DNA of 64,000 nt from Dryococelus australis (lineage: Eukaryota; Arthropoda; Insecta; Phasmatodea; Phasmatidae). Positions 1-64,000 of this stretch are shown here, piece by piece; within the stretch, counting starts at the first letter, position 1; the number at the start of each line of letters is the position of its first letter. Location: positions 274,154,900 to 274,218,899 of the forward strand of contig CM056993.1 of NCBI GenBank assembly GCA_029891345.1, given 5' to 3'. The notes beneath the pieces were generated by a model. It saw nothing but the letters and a program-made list of their open reading frames with translations, did no database searches and had not been told where the DNA came from. The position numbers were made by a program, and so were the translations under genes.

Positions 1-2262
1 TTGATTTCTAGCTCGGGAGTTGTACCAGGTGGAAGGCAAGGTGCTCGGATTGCTTCCACTTCCTTCACTGTTGACAGTTTGGATCTCTTGGCAAATCCGA
101 CTTGATCTGCGGGGTGTCTGGCTGTATCCCCTGTCTCTGGGACTTCGCCAAAACACTTCAGTGCAGCTAAGGGTGGCACGGTCAGGTCTGATGGTGACTC
201 AGTGGCCATAGCTGGTTGGTGTCGAGGGCAGGGATTTAACAGAGACTGCTTCTCGGCGCTGTTGCATCTCTATTCTCCCAGGTGGAAAATAGAATGGCTT
301 CCTGTCGGGCTCCGGGGTTTGGACCTCGGGCCTCTTTGTTGGCCTTGGATCAACATTGAGAGTTGCCCTTCTGGGTATTGGGCCTCGTTTGAAGGTCGGG
401 GGACTCGAAAGCTCTTGGTCTGGGGCCTCTTCGGACTGAGGTAGCGCATGACGTCGATGGGCTCTTCGGGCCTGACTTCTAGTCTTCGTCGGATGAATTA
501 GGGCTGACTGGTTCGTTTCTACCAGCAACTGTTGAAGGCACATCGAGGTATGGGGAGGGGCAGCATTCAGCTGGCTGCCTTCCCAGTTAATGAGGGTTCC
601 TCTGTGTCTTCCCAGTTGAAGGCGGCATTGTCCATAGTCGAGGACGCAGTGCTGCTGAAGTAGTCATGGTTGCCCCAGAATCATGGATTCCACATGGCGC
701 GTAACTAGAAAATTAATGTGGGCTGTCTTATGCTGTATCTCGATCATTAACTTTATGCCTCCTTCAACTTGAAGGACGCAATTTGGTTGCACGAGCCTGA
801 TTTTACTTGTAATGGGAGTCATTTAGGCGTGTTGGTGGGGTGTGAGTAGGTCGCTTCTTATAAAATTACCCGTGGCGGTCGAATCTAATATCGCCACGGT
901 ATTTACGTTACTACGGCGGACCTCTACACTGGGCATTTCAGGGGAATCAAACTCTTTGGTTAAATTCAGGAGCGTGATTGCGGGTTCTTCTTCCCCTTGT
1001 TCTGATTCTGGGTTCGCCCTCTCTTTCTTCGTGGGGCAGTCTCTGTTGTGATGTCGGCCAGCACAATAGACACTTTGACGGTATCTGATAGCAGGGGAAA
1101 TCGAGGTTGGGGATTCAGGTGGCATAGGGGCGGGCGCATGGCCTGTCAGTGTTCTCCTTTCCTTCTCCTTTTCTACCTGCCTACGGTCTAGATCAGATTG
1201 CTCTGAGTAATTGCGCGCTGTTTCTTGTGCACGTTCTATCAGCTCTGCTATTGACTGCGGCTTCGGGGCTTGTAGAAAATTACACAGCTTTGGTAATAAC
1301 ATTCTAGCTATGAGGCGTACACAATTTTCTTCGCCTTGTACTGCCCGAAAAAGGGGGTGGTAAATCCGCACCTTATTTCTTATAAACAATTCGGCCTCTT
1401 CATCCATGTCCTGGGTCTGGCTGTAGAATTGGTAGTTAGTCGTGCTAACACCTCCTCGCCAGTGAATTCAGAAGCAAGTCTATTACAGGAACTCGTCATA
1501 TCATTCCCACCACGTTAATGAGAGTCCTTTTAAATGCAACTGGGCCCTCTCTACCTATTGCTTTGTTGGTAGGTCCGTCTCCCGAAAATCCTTTTCACAC
1601 TCTTGTGTAAAGGTTACCGGATCCTCATGAGGTCGGCCCGCAAAATCCATGATTTGGATGTCATTGTCACTCCCAATTGCTGGGTGACCGGGTGCTGTTT
1701 CAGGTTGTATATAAATACGGGACGGTTTTGACCAGCAGGAGTGGGAGGTATACTTTCGTCTTCCCCTCTCGCACTGATACGCCATGCCTAACATAGAGAC
1801 GCGCTCGTCGGGCCATCCTATGCACAGGTGATGATATGGTTCACTGCATGACGTGCAGCGTATCTGGTTGATGCCTCGGCCGGGGCAAGTGATCTCATGA
1901 CAGAAGCTAGTAGGTTGTGGGCTGCAGGCTTCGCTTCTGTATTCCAACCCTTTTGTGTCACGGGCCTTGTCAGGCCAGCCTAGGCATACGTGGTGGAATG
2001 TTTTTGCACAGTAGTTATATTCTATTTGTAGTGAGCCAATACAGGGACAGTCGGCATGGCTACACTGCGGTTCGGGCATGTCATGCTCAGAGTCATGGTT
2101 CTCGCCTGTGGTGTCATTGATCTCTGAAGCTGACATGTTAATGGCTATGGGCGCCACGGGGTGATTCTTGGACTCCCGAAGTCCGCTTGGTTTCTCCGGC
2201 TTGACCCTTAGTTCTCCGGGCCCTGGTTGGTCTAGTTCGGCCGTTCGCTGCGTACAGTTAAT
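1..2262 (-). mobile_element. Ty3/gypsy-type LTR retrotransposon fossil: finger modules, gag, protease
   Basis: Read on the minus strand. The high-coordinate end (about 2157-1560) encodes two Cys/His modules of PHD-like look, each ending in a His-x-x-Cys-x-Gly-Trp signature. Next (about 1410-1000) comes a gag-like stretch with a retroviral-type zinc knuckle (CAGRHHNRDC), then an aspartic-protease-like segment (LDSTATGNF, later LGQPWLQQ) down to about 600. The remainder to position 1 is Pro/Arg-rich. The leader at about 2160-2250 resembles leaders of the copies near 9.2 and 13.5 kb, so all three are one family. No LTR is seen at the high end and the low end is cut by the window. It is broken, with several breaks, and looks old. 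Confidence 0.8.
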
Positions 2263-2531
2263 ATTATAATATTATTATAACACCAAATTTTAACAAAATT
2301 CTCTGGAGCAAATGTTACATTGGACTGCTCTACATGGCTGCAAAAGAGAGTGAGTCGGGGTTCACACAAGGACGCTGTCATTAAGAGATAAAAGATATTT
2401 AGTAATTTCCTGAGAAATCTCACTTAATTAACAGTCTTAAAATTAGTTCATTTCTCAGAAGGTGTAATGATAACACACTCATAATGGACAAGGAGAAAAC
2501 ACCAGTAAATTAACAAATTCACACTTACATA
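2263..2531. other. AT-rich spacer
   Basis: AT-rich sequence between the gypsy fossil and the pogo-like element. No coding signal or motif seen. Confidence 0.4.
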
Positions 2532-3745
2532 CAGTAAAGTTTCACTATAAAGAAATTGAAGGGACCAAAAATCTCATAGTTTGTTATAATGAAGTTCTTT
2601 ATACTGAAATATAATCACATTTCACAAAATATGGATATGAATGTACCACATACAAAAAAAAAACAACTTAAAATTACATTGACATAAGAATGTTTGATGC
2701 CCTAGTCTGCATGAGCCAGTCAAAAAGTTTTTTTTTTCAAGGTCTTTGTTTGGCACCATACAAATTCTTTTGTGATTGTCTGGCAAGGAAAGGTTTTCTA
2801 GTGAAGCACGTTGCAAAAGTATCGTCAGCAGCGTATATTTTGCAATACCGAATTTTCCACATCAGTTTTTTTTTTCCACCTCTATCTACCGCCAGTAGGA
2901 TTTGTTGTTTTGTTCATAAATCTATTGCATTTCTTTTTCGTGCACCAGACATGATAATAACTCCTTGAAAAACTGCTACACAAATCTCAAAGAATAATTG
3001 AATTCAATTCCATGCACAACAAATCGGGTTATCAAAAATAAATTATCTTTACACACACACGTGTTCGCAAAACTGATTTCGTTGACATACTTCCTTTTTA
3101 TCACATACACTAGTACCAACGACGAAACAAAACATTGCAATCTGCGCAGTAAAAATAACCTGCAGGATAAATTTTTCTGCATTTTTATCACGCTGTAATA
3201 ATGGATACGTTTGAAATAGTGCTCTGTATATTATAAAATATTATGCACATCTCTTTCTGTTATACATTATGCAGTAAAATGGTTTGCACATTTAACCGCA
3301 CCAAAAAATTAGCCAGACCCTTTTGGAATGTCTTCGATCAGTTGAAAGTCACGGGTGGTAGAATCATTTCCGTATGTATTTATCTATGGCCCGTGTGCTA
3401 TTACTCTATGATCACGACGAGAAGGTTATGTTTATGTTTACATTTACATTCTTCTCGCTACACATTATTATTGAACACAAACACAAAGAATAGAAAATAA
3501 TTTGTGGTTTCTTGGAGTTAGATGGATATGAATTTATTTTATTTGAGACGTCAGTTGTTTGTTAAAGTGACAGTTGCTCGTTAAAGTGAATATTTCTATT
3601 TTGAGGAAGAAATATAGATTTGAAAAATTTGTCTAAATGAACTGAAATTCAACGTTATGAAATAGGCTTTTGGCGGGACTAAACGACTTGTTTGTTTAAA
3701 TGAAGTGTTTGCTAACCCAAAGTTTGTTATCTTGGTGGACTCCTG
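2532..3745. mobile_element. Possible pogo/Tigger-type non-autonomous DNA transposon
   Basis: Both ends start with CAG next to a TA dinucleotide: TA at 2530-2531 then CAGTAAAGTTTCACTATAAA, and inward from 3745 CAGGAGTCCACCAAGATAAC followed outside by TA. The next 40-60 bp at each end carry TTTGTTATAATGAAG-like words often seen near pogo/Tigger termini. Terminal repeats are imperfect and the interior has no transposase I recognise. A chance arrangement is possible. Confidence 0.4.
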
Positions 3746-4096
3746 TATATCCAGCCAAAATGTAGAAATAATGAAAATTAATCAAACTGTTAGAAGGTGA
3801 GTTAAAGTAAATAAAATAAAATTGATAAATTTTGTTTCGAAGTGATGTCCTAAATAAATAATTCTAACTAACCCTTTCAGGAAGATATTTATATCACTGT
3901 CAAAATGTAAATATTTATCCAGCTCAATGTAAACAAACACAAAGAATCAAACTTTAAAATGCTGGTACTGCTATATTCTCATGAAGCATACAGAATATGA
4001 TTGTAAAATGTAACAATCTTGAGACATCGAAAGCCATTTTTGTTACAGTGTTAAATTATCTTAAATTAAAATTTCTGCCAGCACAGTGAAACTTGC
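3746..4096. other. Intron sequence downstream of exon 7
   Basis: AT-rich, start of the intron that follows coding exon 7 on the minus strand. A GC dinucleotide at 4096-4095 opens it. No other feature seen. Confidence 0.5.
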
Positions 4097-57909
<53,813 letters not shown>

Positions 57910-58483
57910 CGTAACGTTCTGCAAGTTACAAAGAGTGCTCGCCTAAAACATTTATAAAAAAAAAAAGTATATCAGAACCAGTAGAGGCAATCTAACGAGT
58001 CATTTATCTCTTCCCGACACTCCCACAAACACCCAGACAGTGGTTGTATTAGCGGTTTATTACAATCTTCTGCGTGATATTTTAGCTGTTCTTGTGCAGT
58101 ATGTATTGTTTCTAAACCAATTGGTAATGATTATAATGTTGTTAGTCACCTGTTTTTCTCTTTAAGATAGTTTTTAGGTTCATTAGCCTATGTTATTCTA
58201 AGTAATCTGTTTGCATGGAGAATGACATACATTACTTGTTTGTACATACATTACAAATATTTTTACCTCTCACTTTTCCTGAACTTCATTGTCCTCCCAG
58301 CTATGGCATTTCTTTGTGATGATAACCAATCACTAAAATGTCCCTGTGCGGTAACAATTCAGTAACTCTGTAGACCCCAAAAATTTACTATTATAAACAA
58401 TTATCTCCATTCTCTACACGATGATAACACACTCTATGATATGTAACCCGTGAACACAACAATTTTATGCAAATAATACATTC

Positions 58484-58602
58484 AAACACTGAGACAAAAA
58501 AATTATTTCACAAACATTACAAACACTGAGATGAAAAAAAAATTTCACACTCTTAACAAATGCTGAGATAAAAAAAAAAAATTTCACAAACATTAGGTCC
58601 TA
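58484..58602. repeat. 37-bp tandem repeat, three units
   Basis: Units of the form AAACACTGAGA(C/T)(A/G)AAAAAA..TTTCACAAACATTAC repeat three times with small changes. Confidence 0.85.
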
Positions 58603-59261
58603 CAAAGATATTTGTTATAAATGCACAACACAAGTTAAAACAAGGGAATATTATACAGCCCGATACAGACTATTTGCACAGAGGTAATGACGTTATCAAT
58701 AAGACATCTATGACATCATACTTTTTCCTATTATATCCCCATCTCTTTTATCCAACAACCTAACGTGGAATCCAATGGAACATGAGGCTTTTTGGAAAAG
58801 GATAATTTTAGAATCTATAGACATTGATATCTGAAAGTACAATTGGGCCCAGCCGTCCGAGTGTACTATGTGATACCACAGATGGTATACCCTCAATTAT
58901 ACTCACGGTTCATACTCCATGGATGAAAAAAAAATTCAAGCACTTTTCAAGGATGTCTCTAAAATTTTCCCGGGACCTTAAGGAGGATTTTAAATTGCAG
59001 ATCAAAATATACATATGTAAACCAAATTGTACTCAAAAATATGCTTATAATCAATGAAGATTAAATGACAAAATATTTATAACAATTTGAGGAGTTCAAA
59101 TATTTCAATTAACTACTGTAAAAGAAACCTTGTAATCCCTTGTGGAGTTATTCTTCCAGCATACTAAGACTCCGATTTTTATTGTTAGCCACTCACAATA
59201 CTGTAATTAATATCAATTAGGAAACAAAATACGTACTTTTCAAAATGCACAATACAAAAAT

Positions 59262-59330
59262 GTGTGTGTGTGTGTGTACACACGCACGCACGAACACACA
59301 CACACTCACGCACGCGCACACACACACTCT
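59262..59330. repeat. GT/CA microsatellite
   Basis: GTGTGTGTGTGTGT followed by ACACACGCACGCACG and CACACACACTC, an inverted pair of dinucleotide runs able to form a hairpin. Confidence 0.9.
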
Positions 59331-59439
59331 TACAATATGAAGAAGTATTTATTATTTGATATTTTAGGGGCATTCCAAGTTTTTAAGTTGTCTACTTGGG
59401 CAGTTTTTTCTTTAGCTGTCCGGTGAAGAGCATTCAATG

Positions 59440-62247
59440 AGGCCGCAGGGGTGGAGATAGGAGGTAAGCAACGTAGGATGGTAAAGCAGAGTATTAGTAT
59501 AAAGATAATGGTGGTGAACTGTAGGAGTGTGTACAAGCTGGAAGGCTTCCGGGGAAAGGTTGACGGACATGGAGCAGATATAGTGGTAGCTGTGGAGACT
59601 TGGCTGACTGAGGAAGTACTGACATTGAATGTAGGCAGGCTAAGTTCACCATCTTCAGAAGAGGCAGGGATGGGAGAGGAGGAGGAATAATGGTGTGTGT
59701 AAGGAAAGGGCTAAAAGGGAGTGGTAGAATGGGTTAGTGAGGATGTCGAGGTAATGGAAATTAAATTGAGTGGTGGTAGTAATAGGAAAATTACTTTGCT
59801 TGCAATGTATAGACCACCAGGACAGGGATGGCAGGCAATTGAGATGATCAAGGAGAGGGTTGAAAGACTAAAGGACAGGCAGTGGGTTATTGTAGCAGGG
59901 GATTTGAATATGCCAGGGGTGAAATGGGTAGAGGGTGCAGAAGGAATGGGTAGCATGATGCAGAGAATGGCAGCAAAGTTAGTCAACAGAGGATTAGTCC
60001 AGGTAGTAGAAACACCTACGAGAAGGAATGAGGAGGGTGTTGGGTCAGTGCTGGATGTGGTGTTGGTTAAAGCTAGGAATGCTGTAATTGGTGCAATAGT
60101 ATTGAATGGTATAAGCGACCATCATATCCCGGTTGTGGAAATTGGGATTGGCAGGATGAGGAAAGTACAAATGGCATAAAGGTTGGCGTGGCAGTATGGG
60201 AGAGGAGAAAAGATGGGGGCAGAAAGCTTCCTGAGAGACAGGTTTAAAAAATGGTCTATGGAGGAGGGTGTAGAGGGGTCGTGGAAGGAATTTGGAGGAT
60301 TAAGGGAGGTTATGTTGGAGAAATTTGTGCCAGTGAAAAGGTTACAGACTGGGGGAGATCCACCATATTTGGACAGGAGATTTTTAAAATGAAGAAAAAG
60401 TGCAGAAAATTACATGCCAATGAAGGGATGATAAGATCTAAAGAAATTATGAAACAAATGGGTAGGGAGCTTGAAAGGAAGATCAAACTGGCAAAGAATG
60501 TATTTCTGGGGAACATGGTGGAAGAAAGAAAAGGCAAGGAATGGGGGAAATTGTTTAGATATGTTAGGAGGTTAAGGGGAGGAGAGGAAGGGATCCCTCT
60601 GCTAACAGGAAGGGATGGTAGGCATGCGACAAATAACCAAGAAAAATAGGAGATGCTGCAAGGACAGTACTTGTCAATGTTTGGGGCAAAGGAGGGTTGG
60701 AATAGGGGGGGTAAACAGGGTTCGGGGGGTGTTTAGTAAGTTTAAGATTAGGGAGTGGGAGATAGAAAAGGTAATTAGGGGTTTGAAGAGCAGTAAGGCA
60801 GGGGGTTCAGATGGGATATGTAATAAAGCACGAAAGTTTGGTGGCAGGGAATTGGTGAAATATTTAGAGGTGCTGTTTAAAAAGTCCTTAGGAGAGGGTA
60901 AGTTACCACAAGATTTTCCAATCTTGTGGTAATGGAGAGGCTGGTGGTGCAGTATGTGGTTAGGGTTATGAACAATAGGAATTGGTTGGAGGAGTCCCAG
61001 CATGGTTTCAGGAGAGGATACTCATGTGAGACTCAGCTGGCTGGGTTATTAGAGGATCTGGTGCAGGTAGTTGATGAGGGGAAGCAGGTAGATGCCTGCT
61101 TCATAGATTTTGAGAAGGCATTCGATAAGGTGCCCCATGGAACATTGCTGAGGAAAGTGGAGGCGCTGATACCAGACAGGAGGGTAGTGGAATGGATAGG
61201 GGACTTCCTCAGAGGGTGAAAGTGGGGGAGGCAATATTGGAGGAAGAGGAGGTTACGTCAGGGGTACCACAGGAAAGAGTGCTGGGTCCTTTGTTATTTA
61301 CCCTAATGGTAAATGACATGGGTTTGGGGATTAGAGGAATAATCAGATTGTTTGCAGATGATTGTGTTGTATATGCTGAGGTGGAAAAGGGGGGGGGGGG
61401 GGAATTTGCAGGCGGACATTAATAAGATATGGTTGTGGACCAGGAAAAATAAAATAAAGATAAATGTAAGAAAAACTAAGGTAGTGAGATTCACAAGGAA
61501 GAAGTTAATAAAGCAGGGACATGTTCAGATGGGAGGGACAAGAGATAGAAGAAGCAGCAGAATATAAGTATCTAGGGATTGTACTGCAGGGAGACCTCAG
61601 GTGGAAAAAAACAGGTAGAGAGGGTGGTTGCAAAGGGAAGAAGGGCTCTGGGTATACTGGGAAGGTTGCTGAAGGAAGTCAGCTGTGAGGTGAAGGAGAA
61701 GGCGTATGGCACAATGGTACTGCCAATGTTAGAATATGCTGCAGCAGTATGGGACCTGTATGTGGAGGTGGAGGTGCGAGAACTGGAAAAGGTGCAGAGA
61801 AGGACAACAAGACGGGTGAAGGGTAGGTGGAAAAGGCAGGGGCAGGATGATGAGGAAGAAGGAAACTATAGGCCATCAGTGATGATGAAAGAAATGGGGT
61901 GGAGCTCATTGAAGGACAGGAGGAAAGTTGAACGGCTAGTCAGGATGTACAGGATGGTGAATGAAGAGGGAGGATGGGGAGGGCTACACTACAAGCTAAG
62001 TAAGGGGGTGTTTAGAGGAAGAGGAAACAACAGTGAGAAGCTTCAGAGGGTGTGGAGGAGAACGGAGCGGGGTAGGAATTCCATGCTTGTGAGGTCTGTG
62101 AGGGAGATGAATGTGTTGAGGGAGGAATTGGTATCTGTGAGAGGGGTTGGTAAATTCAGGAAGGGCGTGGAAAAGGAGTTGATTGGATGAAGGAGAGGTG
62201 AGAGAGCTCGCCACCAGGCGGTAGCCTTATTGCGAGTATATGTATGT
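59440..62247 (+). mobile_element. LINE (CR1/L2/Jockey type), copy 2, nearly full ORF2 but frameshifted
   Basis: Endonuclease first: VVNCRSVYKLEGF near 59510, ETWLTEE near 59598, then IVAGDLNMPGVKW near 59890 and NGISDHHIPVVEI near 60105. The reverse transcriptase follows: NRNWLEESQHGFRRGYS near 60975, DACFIDFEKAFDKVPHG near 61090, VTSGVPQERVLGPLLF near 61250, LFADDCVVY near 61348 with both catalytic Asp present. The C-terminal part runs to 62190 with MMKEMGWSSLKD intact. Frames change at least five times (about 60390, 60640, 60925, 61210 and 61420-61575) and an early stop sits near 59690, so it is dead. Start near 59440; ORF1 is absent. 3' end as in copy 1. Confidence 0.92.
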
Positions 62248-62589
62248 TTAGTGAAAAGTGGAATTGGTTGGTATAAGAAGAATATTGAATTATCAAAGTC
62301 ATATCCCCATGGACCTCTCTGCCTTCTGCGCCAAATCGTCAGCCAACCAGGTTAGTGAAGTAATATCTTTTTCAATCTAATTAAACTTCAAATTCTCTAG
62401 TACTTCACAATTCCCAATCATTCTTTCTCTTTACTACAGTTTTGTAAGCAAGTTTTTGCTCTTCTAAGTACGAAATGTACCTATGATTTGCATTTGCAGC
62501 ACAACTTCTGAACATCTTATTTATCCTTAAATTATGAAGTACTTTTACACCACTTATGTCACTTAGAAAGTAAAAAATAACTCATAATT
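62248..62589. other. Spacer
   Basis: AT-rich; nothing recognised. Confidence 0.4.
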
Positions 62590-63036
62590 TCAAGAAAAAA
62601 CACATCAATTCGTGAACTTTAAAGATCAAAATAGCAAACACTGACTGATTTTGAGGGACAACTTCATATAAAAAACTTGAATACTGAGTTTTCATTTTGT
62701 TTATACATTTCTGTTTATCTTTCCAAGTTGTAATTTCCAGAGGATCAAGGCACGACAAACTTCTCACGGTTCTGTATGTGATAGGAGATTTCTGAACCAA
62801 CTTCTTTGCAAGGAAACAAGCAGCCTTCTACAGGAGACTCTAACCTCCAAAATATCACCCTGCGATACATTTGACGTTATTAAAGCTTTAACTACCTTTT
62901 CGACTACATAACCCAAATCCAAGTCTGTAATATTGCACTGGTTTTTGACATCTATGAAATCAAAATGTACGTGTTCTGAACTGAAGAGTTGGTCAATTTT
63001 AATGCGCCTGCTTTCACAAATCGCTGGAGAGCACAA
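62590..63036 (-). pseudogene. Transposon-like protein fragment of unknown family
   Basis: Minus strand. 63036-62800 reads HVHFDFIDVKNQCNITDLDL, then VSQGDILEVRVSCRRLLVSL. After a frame change it continues from 62800 as LVQKSPITYRTVRSLSCLDP and LEITTWKDK. The order (an SCR..L word, K..P, then R.LSCLDP) resembles the C-terminal part of uncharacterised, often repeated, arthropod proteins that I suspect derive from DNA transposons. At least one frameshift; no start or other domain. Confidence 0.45.
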
Positions 63037-63230
63037 ACTAAAATTGTTCTTAGGTCTTCACTCAGAAAAAAAAAAAGCATGGGTTTGCCTGTTTGTTAAA
63101 CAGTGAGAAAAGGTTGCAGCAGTTTTGCTACCAATATGAATACTTTCAGTCTCAGACAAGTGAGCTCATGTAAGATATGTTTTCTCACTACAGAAAATGA
63201 TTTGCAAGTATTCTGTTATTCCTTCACTGA
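63037..63230. other. Spacer
   Basis: AT-rich; nothing recognised. Confidence 0.4.
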
Positions 63231-63462
63231 AGAACCTCTTTGTACACCAAATTAATGGTTATGCCTCTAGGTGTTAGGATTACCAAGTTGCTAGGTAACC
63301 TTACTCTGGAGCAGGCCATGTGCCCTTGTCTGAGAAGCAGGTTTCTCCCTCAAGTCTATTCCTGCCACCTTTAATGACTGTCCCTGGGCCTTATTTGCAG
63401 TCATATCAAAACAGAACTAGAGGAGGAATTGCAGTTTATTAAATTCAAAAGGGGACTCATAT
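63231..63462 (-). pseudogene. Helitron helicase remnant
   Basis: Minus strand. MTANKAQGQSLKVAGIDL is the near-invariant helicase motif block of Helitron Pif1-like proteins (usual form MTINKAQGQSL.V.GIDL). A second piece in a shifted frame reads HMACSRVRLPSNLVILTPRG and ends INLVYKEV, matching the usual LYVACSRVG..SNL.ILAP...VVYKEV ending. One stop and one frameshift in 230 bp; only the last tenth of the protein is present. The 3' hairpin and CTRR end were not found. Confidence 0.85.
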
Positions 63463-64000
63463 GGCATAAGTGATATGCCCCATAAGAAAACTTATTCTCT
63501 TAGTGCACATTTAGTGATGACTGTGGCCTCAACAGCTTTTGCCATGCTTCCACTTGGAGCCTAAGGCTATTGTAGCATTTTGCAATAACATCAAGGAGAA
63601 CCTTGTGTGGTGATAGACCAGTAGAGTATGCTGTTGATGAACTCCACTGGTAATGAACTGCATCATTGATTTTTAAAACTATGTCCACAGATTTGTACTG
63701 CTATTAATTAATTATGCTTTTAACATTTGTTATGTGCAGCAACATCTTCCTTTATAACAATATTTTTTAACAGTTTGTTGATTCACTTTATAACTATGGA
63801 CTATTCTCAACTCTAATTTTCTGAAATTTTTATTAATTGAACATTTTTATGTCACAAGTAGAGTGATTAGTAATGTTTTATTTAGGTGTTTTCTCCTTGT
63901 CAAACTAGTGCCTTGCATAATATTAATTTGTAGGCCTAAGAGATTATTTAATTTAAACTGTTTGTAGATAAGTTTTTATTATCAGGAAATCATTTATTCT
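63463..64000. other. Unassigned right edge
   Basis: AT-rich; a 62-codon minus-strand frame at 63500-63688 has no recognisable domain. Confidence 0.4.

Larger units (their letters stand above)
57919..59439. other. Upstream intron of the BTB-Psq gene
   Basis: AT-rich. Holds a threefold 37-bp tandem repeat and GT/CA microsatellites (59262-59330). No coding domain; the upstream exon was not identified. Confidence 0.45.

Noticed and set aside
20-444. Plus-strand open frames at the left edge
   Set aside because: They lie antisense to the gypsy gag-protease region, which explains the sequence better; no domain on this strand.
1555-2157. Host PHD-finger gene
   Set aside because: The same twin modules recur at 13.1-13.4 kb ahead of gag and protease with the same leader, so they belong to a retroelement.
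57922-57924. TTG as start codon of the BTB protein
   Set aside because: It lies within the splice acceptor (CTTGCAG); the ATG at 57909 is the first real start in the exon.
58484-58602. CRISPR-like array
   Set aside because: Three adjacent 37-bp units with no unique spacers, in clearly eukaryotic DNA; a plain tandem repeat.
63500-63688. 62-codon frame beside the Helitron remnant
   Set aside because: No match to Helitron helicase motifs or any other domain I recognise.

Overview
This is eukaryotic DNA: an AT-rich, repeat-laden stretch from an arthropod, probably an insect with a large genome. The only host gene I can support runs on the minus strand across almost the whole window (about 57.9 kb down to 4.1 kb). 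It encodes a BTB/POZ protein with tandem Psq (Pipsqueak-type helix-turn-helix) motifs, a combination typical of arthropod developmental regulators. Seven coding exons join with matching reading phases and good splice sites. Introns run from 2 to 14 kb. The 3' end of the gene lies beyond position 1, and at least one upstream non-coding exon lies above 57918. The insect call rests on this gene type and on a tRNA-derived SINE of a sort I associate with polyneopteran insects; it is inference.

The rest is mobile DNA. 1-2262 and 8281-15800 hold minus-strand Ty3/gypsy fossils of one family: gag with paired Cys/His finger modules, a protease, long LTRs, and a short two-LTR derivative. 18.2-29.2 kb holds other LTR fragments, a gypsy reverse-transcriptase fossil, an old LINE and a decayed Tc1-like transposase. 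33.7-35.0 kb is a nested pair of inverted-repeat elements. 39.7-41.7 kb has a gypsy integrase fossil and an LTR-like block. 42.4-43.5 kb is a foldback element with 300-bp arms. 46.7-53.5 kb holds scattered pieces of a BEL/Pao fossil on the plus strand. 55.6-62.2 kb has two closely related CR1/L2/Jockey-type LINE copies. The right edge has a transposon-like fragment and a Helitron helicase remnant. SINEs with target-site duplications sit at 15.4, 37.8, 44.0 and probably 45.3 kb, and a TTAA-flanked MITE sits at 16.1 kb.

Nearly all of these elements lie in introns of the BTB-Psq gene. The window is therefore best read as one regulatory gene whose introns have been expanded by successive waves of transposition. 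I found no CRISPR array, rRNA, free-standing tRNA gene or operon. No wholly new cellular system stands out; the most unusual structures are the foldback and nested palindromic elements, the finger-bearing gypsy family, and the gene's exon layout.
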